DNA from: Prevotella sp. HJM029
Lineage (GTDB): Bacteria > Bacteroidota > Bacteroidia > Bacteroidales > Bacteroidaceae
NCBI RefSeq assembly: GCF_000599605.1
Contig: NZ_KK082672.1
Span: 1 to 53,291, forward strand
DNA: 53,291 nucleotides
Reading direction: 5' to 3'
This document shows positions 47,165 to 53,291 of this stretch, piece by piece. Below the pieces are notes generated by a model, which saw nothing but the letters and a program-made list of their open reading frames with translations, made no database searches and had not been told where the DNA came from. The translations under genes were made by a program, and so were the position numbers. Numbering within the stretch: the first letter of the stretch is position 1; every line of letters starts with the position of its first letter.

Positions 47165-47407
47165 ATGAATCGTTTTACAAAAATCATTCTCTTAATTGTT
47201 TTCCATGGTTTGATGATGGTTGATTTCCACTATTGGAAATTGGCTAAAGAGCATCTTCTCCTCGCTATTAAAATGGCTTCCTCTGATGCTGTCATCACCC
47301 CCATCGTAGAAGCTGAAATCAATCGCTTAGGTGTGGTGTTGCTGGTCAACATCACAATGATTGCAGCGTTAGTGGTTTGGCTTTGCTTTGGCCTGCGCAA
47401 GAAATAA
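47165..47407 (+). CDS. Small membrane protein, two predicted helices
   Basis: 80 residues. I do not recognise a family. Two hydrophobic segments are visible: FTKIILLIVFHGLMMVDF and LGVVLLVNITMIAALVVWLC, with a polar loop of about 30 residues and a basic end (GLRKK). It follows maf by 30 bp on the same strand and is likely the last gene of that transcript. Confidence 0.6.
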   Translation: MNRFTKIILLIVFHGLMMVDFHYWKLAKEHLLLAIKMASSDAVITPIVEAEINRLGVVLLVNITMIAALVVWLCFGLRKK

Positions 47408-47471
47408 TGTAGGGCAGAGGACTTATCTGTAAGCATTTAAACTTTTAATATATCCTTTAAACATTACTTTT

Positions 47472-49586
47472 ATGAAGCAGAACACAAAAAGAAAAGCTTA
47501 TGTGCTGGGATTATCCCTTGCTATTAGCTGCAGTGTCGGAGCGCAAACATCAATGGGATTGAGTTGCATGGATAGCATTGCCCAGACACTTCCAACAATC
47601 ATGGTTCGAGGTGCGGCACCCATTGCACAGGTTAAAGGTGTCACCATCTGCTATGATTTGCAACGTCTTCTCCAAGGGCGAGGAGCCGATAATGCTTGGG
47701 AAGCCGTAAAGTTGTTGCCTGGAGTCATTGAAACGAATAGCAACTTACAATTATTGGGGCAAGACGTTTCGTTTGCCATCGATGGTCAGGTTTCTTCCTT
47801 ATCGTTTGAACAAGTGGCACAACAACTAAAGAGTATGCCTGCAAGTAGCATTGAGCGAGTAGATGTGATGTATGCCTCTCCCGCACACTATCAGGTGCAT
47901 GGCAGGCTCATCAATCTTGTTTTGAAACGCAGTGAAGACTTGAGTAAAACCTTTTCAGGAGAACTGAATTTGGCTTATCATCAAGACCACGACGCATTAT
48001 TCGGAGAGCGGATAGCTGGCCGCTATCACAAAGGAAAGTTCAGTTTGGATGCATTCTATCTGCATTCGCATGGCCTCCGTTTTGGTTTCGAAAACGAAAC
48101 TTTGGGTTATCGCACAGCAGCAGGTTCTCTCCCCACCATCATGAGCAACGAAGATACCCATGCACATGTCTTTGCTCACACCTACCAATTGGGTGCAGCC
48201 TATCAGTTTGCAACCAACAACCAGTTGTCGTTAGCATATCAAGGCGATTACAATCATCAAAAGTTTGAGCGCAATTTTGCTGGCTACACATCGGGCAATG
48301 ACCGATTAAAATATCGTCCGTGGCTTCATGACGTGCGCCTTGACTATCAAGCACCCTTTGGGCTAAAAGTGGGCGTTGAAGGAACATGGTTTCGCTCACC
48401 TGTCGACCAATTCTTTGCCGCGAGTTTGTCGTCGGGAACACTTTATGAAGGCATCGAAAGCAAGATGAATGTACAAAGCTGGCGATTTTATGCACAGCAA
48501 ACCCACAATTTGAGCCGTAGTTGGCAACTGCACTATGGAGCTTGGCTCAAAACAACGCACGATGAAGTCAATCACACCATGGCTATGATATTGCCCACTC
48601 CAAGCATGCCCTATAGCGAAGAATACCACCATGATGGCCAAGAGACGCTTGTCAATGCCTATGCAGGATTTAGCAAGCGGTTTAGCGAGCAGTTAAACGT
48701 TGATGCTTCGTTGGCGGCCGAATATTATCATCTGCCAAGATTGGATGCGCTCAATGATTGGCGTCCCCTTCCCACATTGAATATAACCTATATGCCGCAT
48801 GCCAATCACATGTGGTTGTTGAGTTTAAGCTCAAGCTTGCAATATCCCGATTATTGGGCGATGCAGCCCATCATAATGCCAACTCGAGGCAACTTTAATC
48901 TGTTGATGGGAAATGCCGATTTGCATCCCGCCACATCCTATCAGACGCAGCTAACCTATTTGTTGAAACAACGCTATCAGTTCACGGCATGGTATACTTA
49001 TACCGACGAATGCCTCATGCGTCAAGCCAGTGTGAATTTATCTCCAGCAGAAAGTGTCTTACTGCTGCCTGTCAATTTAGAATATCGAGAGCAGGCAGGC
49101 TTGCAAGCAGTGATTCCACAAAAGGTGGGGCAGATGATTGACAGCCGACTCACATTGATGGGCATTTGGCAACGCGATTTTAATCATGCCGTGCGCTATA
49201 TGGCGTTCAATCGAGTGGCAATCTATGGCGTAGCCGCACTCAAGAATGTGGTCACACTTTCCACCCTACATCATCTTGCGTTGACGCTCGATGCATCTGT
49301 GCAAACTAAAACCAAACAAGGCACTTGGGATATTCCTGCCACAGGGAGTGTTGACGTGGGCGTGAACTGGGATTTTTGGAAACAACGTGCCCGCCTTCAT
49401 GCCTTTGCCAACGACCTGTTTCGCACAGCTGTTGCCCATCCGCGTTTCCAACAAAATGGCTATTCCTTGCATTTCGATCGCTCCTGCTATCGCCAGTTTG
49501 GAGTGTCGCTGACCATCAAATTAGGCGATTATGCCGAGAAGCAGCAGCCTGCAGCCGACATTTCGCGCTTGCAACGTGGGCTATAA
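47472..49586 (+). CDS. Outer membrane beta-barrel receptor (TonB-dependent receptor-like)
   Basis: A 704-residue protein with a signal peptide (basic MKQNTKRK start, then VLGLSLAISCSVGAQ). A plug-like region follows (about 40-160): TIMVRGAAPIAQVKGV, DNAWEAVKLLPGVIET and SSIERVDVMYASPAHYQVHG. The remainder has alternating barrel strands rich in Tyr, Trp and His, matching the outer membrane beta-barrel family 3 type of Bacteroidota. There is no N-terminal carboxypeptidase-like domain, no clear TonB box and no SusD partner, so a polysaccharide utilisation role is not supported. Substrate unknown. It is independent of the genes after the 49.6-50.0 kb gap. Confidence 0.85.
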   Translation: MKQNTKRKAYVLGLSLAISCSVGAQTSMGLSCMDSIAQTLPTIMVRGAAPIAQVKGVTICYDLQRLLQGRGADNAWEAVKLLPGVIETNSNLQLLGQDVSFAIDGQVSSLSFEQVAQQLKSMPASSIERVDVMYASPAHYQVHGRLINLVLKRSEDLSKTFSGELNLAYHQDHDALFGERIAGRYHKGKFSLDAFYLHSHGLRFGFENETLGYRTAAGSLPTIMSNEDTHAHVFAHTYQLGAAYQFATNNQLSLAYQGDYNHQKFERNFAGYTSGNDRLKYRPWLHDVRLDYQAPFGLKVGVEGTWFRSPVDQFFAASLSSGTLYEGIESKMNVQSWRFYAQQTHNLSRSWQLHYGAWLKTTHDEVNHTMAMILPTPSMPYSEEYHHDGQETLVNAYAGFSKRFSEQLNVDASLAAEYYHLPRLDALNDWRPLPTLNITYMPHANHMWLLSLSSSLQYPDYWAMQPIIMPTRGNFNLLMGNADLHPATSYQTQLTYLLKQRYQFTAWYTYTDECLMRQASVNLSPAESVLLLPVNLEYREQAGLQAVIPQKVGQMIDSRLTLMGIWQRDFNHAVRYMAFNRVAIYGVAALKNVVTLSTLHHLALTLDASVQTKTKQGTWDIPATGSVDVGVNWDFWKQRARLHAFANDLFRTAVAHPRFQQNGYSLHFDRSCYRQFGVSLTIKLGDYAEKQQPAADISRLQRGL

Positions 49587-49620
49587 ACGGCAAAAATCAG
49601 CAGGCAACATAAAAAATCGG

Positions 49621-49664
49621 GCGCAAAGTTTTTTCGCTTTCGTCAAAAGTTTATAACTTTGCGC
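49621..49664 (+). promoter_or_regulatory. -7 promoter element inside a 10-bp inverted repeat
   Basis: TAACTTTG (49654-49661) is a full TAnnTTTG match. It overlaps the right arm of a perfect inverted repeat, GCGCAAAGTT (49621-49630) and AACTTTGCGC (49655-49664), 24 bp apart. Such a dyad could be an operator covering the promoter. There is no known regulator to assign. Confidence 0.65.
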
Positions 49665-49788
49665 TCGTGAAACAAAAAAGTGAAGTGATGAGTAGTTTAC
49701 ACCATAAGGCAACCTTCGCAGCGCAAAAGAATTTTTCTTCTGCCGCTTTTTTGATGCCTATTTATTTGGTCAATCCAAATAATTGTGT

Positions 49789-49821
<33 letters not shown>

Positions 49822-49884
49822 AGCGAGACCAATATAAAGGTACGCGTGACGCACGCGTAATATACAACATAAACGCTTACACAC

Positions 49885-49931
49885 AAAGGGTGTGCACGAA
49901 GTTTTTCATAAACTTTTTGCACACCTTTTTT
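49885..49931 (+). terminator. Strong intrinsic terminator before the fimbrillin-type genes
   Basis: AAAGGGTGTGCA (49885-49896) pairs with TGCACACCTTT, giving a stem of 12 pairs including one G-U. Inside it AAGTTT (49899-49904) pairs with AAACTT (49910-49915) around the loop TTCAT. A run of six T's ends at 49931. It lies 75 bp upstream of the ATG at 50006, so it would stop the 49654 transcript before these genes unless bypassed. Confidence 0.85.
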
Positions 49932-50005
49932 GCGTGCATAAATGAATGGATTTTGTATGCAAAACAAGGATAAAATAATTCACAACATAAAATGGTTTTA
50001 ACAAA

Positions 50006-50194
50006 ATGAAGAAAAAAACAAAACGAGTTTACGTAACTCCGGAAAGCAAGGTTTATGCAATGCAAACCGAGCAGTTCATTTGTGGCAGTATAAAGCCCCA
50101 TGCTACGGGGTCAACGACCACACAGTGGGATAACGATGAAGAATCAGAGGGCGGAACCATTCTCATTGGCGACGAAGGTGACGTTGCACCTTAA
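50006..50194 (+). CDS. Small 62-residue protein
   Basis: I do not recognise a family with a known function. The start is basic (MKKKTKRVYVTPESKVYAMQ) and the C-terminal half is acidic and polar (QWDNDEESEGG, IGDEGDVAP). There is no signal peptide or membrane segment; one cysteine occurs in FICGS. Similar short proteins with an MKK...YVTPE-like start occur in Prevotella, as far as I recall, often near surface genes. It is 50 bp upstream of the fimbrillin-type gene and likely co-transcribed. A peptide precursor or a regulator are both possible; neither is shown. Confidence 0.65.
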   Translation: MKKKTKRVYVTPESKVYAMQTEQFICGSIKPHATGSTTTQWDNDEESEGGTILIGDEGDVAP

Positions 50195-50244
50195 TCTCGG
50201 CAATGGAAACAAGTTTTAGAAATACAAAAGAAAGGAAAAATCAA

Positions 50245-52020
50245 ATGAAGATAACGAAAATAACAAGATTAGCAGCAATGGCCGCAGCCGTTTTAGCACT
50301 GTCGGCCTGCCACAACGAGTTGGACAACCAAGCCGACGACAAAGTGAACACGGCAAAGCAAATCACTTTCAAAGTGAATTTTGAAGACTATAATGCCGAC
50401 GAAGAAGTGCAGGGCACGCGCACCCTTGCGCCCGACACACTCAGCAAACAAGTAATCGACCTCGACAACAACCTCTTGGCCGAAGTGTCTATTCAGCGCG
50501 ACACCACCAAGGCCGACAACACCACCACACGTGCCTTGTCCAATGGCACCTACACCATGCTGGCCTATCAAGGTTCTACGCTGAAAGCCGAAGTCACCGG
50601 AACCGTCAATAACGGCGAGTTCTATGTCACGGGTAACCCCATGGTGTTAGCCCCCGGCACCTACGATTTTGTGCTCTATAGCGATTTAACCCGCAGCGGC
50701 AACACGTTCATCGTCGACCGTTCCAACATGAGCAATGCGCAGATTGGCCGTACCACCGGCGTGGTCATCACTTCGCAGTTAGAGACCCAAGAAGTGGTGT
50801 TCAACCTCAAGCACCTTGGTGCCCGCATGAAAATCAAGCTTACCGGCTACATGCCCTATCCCGCCATGTCCGCCACGCTCTCATCGGTCAACGCCACCTC
50901 CGTTCCCAACCAAGTGGTCTACGATGCCGTTGCCGATAGCTGGACAGGCTACACCCATGCGGCACTGAGTGAAAACTGCACATTCCCGGCTAACAATACT
51001 TGGGTAGAAGGTAATATGCATGGGGGAGTAGAAGGAGCTTATCAAGATATTAACTACCCCAGCCTCACCAACGATTATTTTTATTTTCTGCCGACAACCG
51101 ATGCTTCGAAATTAGAGCTAACCTTCCATAGCGGAAAGATTTACCGCGCTGATTTTGCCAATCACAATGCTTCGCTCACCCTCGCGCCCAATCCTGCGGT
51201 GGTAATGCAAAACAATGGGTCGTATATCATCAACGTGAAGCTGCGTCCCAACTATCTCTATCTGATGAACGATGGCAGCACCGACTTTATCAATGCCACG
51301 CAATATACACGTTTGCGCAAATCGGATGGAACACCGCTCTATCGCGACAAGCTGGGTCATGTGCTCGCCTCGCCGAAAGTGCCTATTGGCTTGGTGGTGA
51401 GTCAAAGCAGACGGCTGGCTGCTGCTCTGAATGAGGTTGCCGGAGGACGCATTGAGTTGTATACAGGCCCATATATCCATCCCTTCAATTATAAATATTA
51501 TGGCGATGGGACACATGCTTTTTGGCCTAATTGGTCAGAGCTTGCTGCAATGATTCAAGATATGGATGGCTATCGGTACACTTGGGAGGCATCTGGCAGT
51601 GCCGATGGAACAACGATTAAGGCCAATCAGCCTACCCTCTATCCGGCTTTCTATCGTGCGGCTCATTACCGCGAAGAGTTGCAAAACAGTGGCGTGACAT
51701 TGACGGGAACAATGGCCACAGCAAACTGGTATCTGCCCAGTACCGGAGAAATGTATTTATTTGCAGTTGCGTCGGGCTTTAGTGATGGTACTCAAGCCTC
51801 TGAAGGTACGAACTATAAATGGGCCAGCTCTGCCTTTTACCTCGACCTTATAGACTTAGGAATCACTCCTCCTGGGATACATGGCTATTGGACAAGCACT
51901 GAATTTTTTGAAAGTTTTGGTGGTAAGGTTAGATGTGGTGATGTTTGGTTTCTTGATGGAAATATAGCTTTTTCCGCATCAAATTACAGAACGTGGGTTA
52001 GGCCCTTTGTTAAATTCTAA
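50245..52020 (+). CDS. Fimbrillin-type surface lipoprotein with C-terminal lectin-like domain
   Basis: A 591-residue lipoprotein. The signal peptide (MKITKITRLAAMAAAVLALS) ends in lipobox LSAC-H, so Cys21 is the likely lipidated residue. The N-terminal half (about 30-330) has the fimbrillin-like pattern: NTAKQITFKVNF, TRALSNGTYTMLAYQ, YDFVLYS, VVFNLKHLGARMKIKLTGY and YFYFLPT. The C-terminal part (about 380-590) ends in a DUF1566/FISUMP-like, C-type-lectin-related block: ATANWYLPSTGEMYLFAVAS, GYWTSTEFFES, NYRTWVRPFVKF. Codon and base use shift inside the gene: GC-rich to about 50990, then more AT-rich, and strongly AT-rich in the last 150 bp. Upstream codons from 50203 precede the GGAAAAATCAA site and are not used. 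It is likely exposed at the cell surface as an adhesin or fimbrial tip component. Confidence 0.85.
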   Translation: MKITKITRLAAMAAAVLALSACHNELDNQADDKVNTAKQITFKVNFEDYNADEEVQGTRTLAPDTLSKQVIDLDNNLLAEVSIQRDTTKADNTTTRALSNGTYTMLAYQGSTLKAEVTGTVNNGEFYVTGNPMVLAPGTYDFVLYSDLTRSGNTFIVDRSNMSNAQIGRTTGVVITSQLETQEVVFNLKHLGARMKIKLTGYMPYPAMSATLSSVNATSVPNQVVYDAVADSWTGYTHAALSENCTFPANNTWVEGNMHGGVEGAYQDINYPSLTNDYFYFLPTTDASKLELTFHSGKIYRADFANHNASLTLAPNPAVVMQNNGSYIINVKLRPNYLYLMNDGSTDFINATQYTRLRKSDGTPLYRDKLGHVLASPKVPIGLVVSQSRRLAAALNEVAGGRIELYTGPYIHPFNYKYYGDGTHAFWPNWSELAAMIQDMDGYRYTWEASGSADGTTIKANQPTLYPAFYRAAHYREELQNSGVTLTGTMATANWYLPSTGEMYLFAVASGFSDGTQASEGTNYKWASSAFYLDLIDLGITPPGIHGYWTSTEFFESFGGKVRCGDVWFLDGNIAFSASNYRTWVRPFVKF

Positions 52021-52060
52021 GGGCGTAAAAAGCTATGTTTGGGGAGTCTCGAATGGGCTG

Positions 52061-52303
52061 TCGCAACAATGTAATGGCTCATATTGACCCCCCGAATCAG
52101 TTGCTGCAGCGATGTAATGGCCCATATTGCCCCCCGAATCGTTTGCTGCAGCGATGTAACGGCCATATTGACCTCAGAATCAGTTGCTGCAACGATGTAA
52201 TGGCCCATATTGCCCCCCGAATCGTTTGCTGCAGCGATGTAACGGCCATATTGACCTCAGAATCAGTTGCTGCAACGATGTAACGGCCATATTGACCTCA
52301 GAA
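52061..52303. repeat. Tandem repeat array D, about 42-bp unit, six copies
   Basis: The block GTAATGG/GTAACGG recurs at 52071, 52114, 52156, 52197, 52239 and 52280 (spacing 43, 42, 41, 42, 41). Two unit types alternate: one with CCCCCCGAATCGTTTGCTGC (at 52114 and 52197), one with GACCTCAGAATCAGTTGCTG (at 52156 and 52239). The pair 52114-52196 is repeated without change at 52197-52279, so an 83-bp block was duplicated recently. GCTGCAGC is a perfect palindrome in the first type. It lies after the fimbrillin-type gene and before the DUF6261 gene. Confidence 0.93.
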
Positions 52304-52328
52304 TGGGATAGAACACGAAAAAACTACG

Positions 52329-52347
52329 CTTTGGGGTATTCCCAAAG
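52329..52347. other. Short inverted repeat upstream of the DUF6261 gene
   Basis: CTTTGGG (52329-52335) and CCCAAAG (52341-52347) are perfect 7-base arms with a 5-nt loop. There is no T-run after it, so termination is weakly supported. It lies 25 bp before the ATG at 52373 and could lie in its leader or be an operator. Confidence 0.45.
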
Positions 52348-52372
52348 TCAACTTTAAATACATTAACAAGCA

Positions 52373-53291
52373 ATGAAATTAACTGCTTTAGACCGTAGCA
52401 AGCTCCCTGGAATGGAGCACTACCAGTATGCCAGCCATGTGCTGCGCATGTGCCAAGAGGCACAAGTTGAGAAATTAACCACCGTGTTGAAACCTTTAAA
52501 AGATGCCGTAGGGCGCGAGGACGAGGCTTTGAATAGGCCACGAACGAAGGAGGGCTCAAAGGATTTAGACCAGTTGGACGGCGTGCGCGACACGGCCTAC
52601 AGGGCTTTGATGAAGGCTGTGGATTTGGCGCAGTTGAGCGCTGATGCCGACGAGGTGAGCGCCGCCGAAAAAATCGAAGAGGTGGCAAGGAGGTATCCCG
52701 GCGTAGTGCGTGCCAACTACGACAAAGAGTCGGGATTGGTGAAAAATTTGGTGGCCGATTTGAAAAGTGCTGAGTGCACGGCGGCGGTAACAAAGCTGAA
52801 TCTCACAGCGGCTATCACGCGTTTGGAAACAGCCAACACGGCTTTCGACGATCGCTATCACAACCGCTACAAAGGGGGCAAGGATGTGGACGACCTGAAG
52901 GAGCTGCGCACGGCAACGAATGATGCCATCGATGAGGTGTTGTTGCGTGTGGTGGCATTGGATAATTTGGAACCGAGCGAGAAAATCACGGCCTTGATTC
53001 AGCACTACAACAACTATGTGCACGACCGCCACATGGTGATTAAACAGCGCGAAACGACGAATGCGAAAGCCAATGCGGCGAAGATTGAGGAGCAACGCAA
53101 GATGCTCACGCCGTTGTTCGATGATTTCGCAAAGACCTTAGGCGTAGCGGCCGAAGCGGTGCATTATTCGGGTGAAAACCGCGGGTCGGGCAGCTCGAAG
53201 TGCTATCGATTGACCATCGACGGCCGCGCAACCAGCGTTTGGGCGAAGGTGAGCCGCAAGAAATTGGTCGAGGTGGCCGAGAAGGATTTGC
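52373..53291 (+). CDS. DUF6261 family protein (3' end beyond window)
   Basis: The frame is open from ATG 52373 to the window end (306 residues visible), so the C-terminus is missing. It starts MKLTALDRSKLPGMEHYQYA and is then almost all alpha-helical and charged, with repeated heptad-like stretches (VEKLTTVLKPLKDAVGRED, SAAEKIEEVARRYPGVV, TNAKANAAKIEEQRKM). Near residue 280 GENRGSGSSKCYRLTID leads to a compact beta-rich end. This is the pattern of DUF6261 proteins, common and often multicopy in Prevotella and Bacteroides, with unknown function. No signal peptide is present. Codon use is GC-richer than in the 30-37 kb region. Confidence 0.8.
   Translation, partial: MKLTALDRSKLPGMEHYQYASHVLRMCQEAQVEKLTTVLKPLKDAVGREDEALNRPRTKEGSKDLDQLDGVRDTAYRALMKAVDLAQLSADADEVSAAEKIEEVARRYPGVVRANYDKESGLVKNLVADLKSAECTAAVTKLNLTAAITRLETANTAFDDRYHNRYKGGKDVDDLKELRTATNDAIDEVLLRVVALDNLEPSEKITALIQHYNNYVHDRHMVIKQRETTNAKANAAKIEEQRKMLTPLFDDFAKTLGVAAEAVHYSGENRGSGSSKCYRLTIDGRATSVWAKVSRKKLVEVAEKDL

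Noticed and set aside
52263-53095. Two minus-strand frames of 176 codons each
   Set aside because: They lie opposite the DUF6261 frame, are Arg/Pro/His-rich and start or end in array D; the plus strand has the coherent helical protein.

Overview
The window reads as chromosomal DNA of a Bacteroidota bacterium, most likely Prevotella or a close relative. The evidence is: many -7 promoter elements of the Bacteroidota form TAnnTTTG; few recognisable Shine-Dalgarno sites; and family-typical genes, namely a fimbrillin-type lipoprotein, a plug/beta-barrel outer membrane receptor, DUF4491, DMP19 and DUF6261 proteins, ThyX, an M49 peptidase and a DUF5112/DUF5113-type kinase. No rRNA, tRNA, CRISPR, prophage or insertion sequence was found. 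Species-level assignment is not possible from the sequence alone.

Layout. 1-6.4 kb (minus strand): an operon-like run of DMP19, smpB, metH, mtaB and a GT2 glycosyltransferase. 6.8-11.4 kb (plus): three overlapping glycosyltransferase genes and a 5'-nucleotidase-like phosphoesterase, probably surface glycan assembly. 11.5-13.8 kb (minus): a MaoC-type hydratase and a phosphohexomutase. 13.9-14.6 kb (plus): DUF4491 and rlmH. 14.6-19.6 kb (minus): an ATP-grasp-like protein, tcdA, hisS and purA. 19.8-25.8 kb (minus): an AlkD-like protein, dipeptidyl peptidase III, an AraC-type regulator, an AraC remnant and thrA. 25.9-27.5 kb (plus): a FAD-dependent oxidoreductase. 28.0-30.7 kb (minus): pyrB-pyrI-glyA. 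30.8-36.9 kb (plus): PBP1A, a TPR lipo/secreted protein, thyX and thrS. 37.1-41.9 kb (plus): a 1184-residue double sensor kinase, its response regulator and a membrane protein. 42.2-44.5 kb (minus): malic enzyme. 44.6-47.4 kb (plus): TetR, DUF2520, KdsC-like, Maf and a small membrane protein. 47.5-53.3 kb (plus): an outer membrane receptor, an unannotated transcription unit with an (AC)14 tract, a 62-residue protein, a fimbrillin-type lipoprotein and a DUF6261 gene cut by the window end.

Most of the window is core metabolism and translation: folate/one-carbon (metH, glyA, thyX), pyrimidine and purine synthesis (pyrBI, purA), aspartate-family amino acids (thrA), tRNA charging and modification (hisS, thrS, mtaB, tcdA), ribosome rescue and methylation (smpB, rlmH). 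The variable parts are the glycosyltransferase run and the last 6 kb.

Two signals stand out. First, four separate intergenic minisatellite arrays (at about 1-115, 6452-6705, 27649-27900 and 52061-52303) have unrelated unit sequences but nearly the same period (41-43 bp). Second, the gap before the fimbrillin gene holds a promoter inside a 10-bp inverted repeat, a 14-unit AC tract, a perfect 8-bp hairpin and a strong intrinsic terminator. This is a self-contained transcript of about 265 nt that could be a small RNA, a slippage-variable small ORF, or an attenuated leader for the surface lipoprotein downstream.
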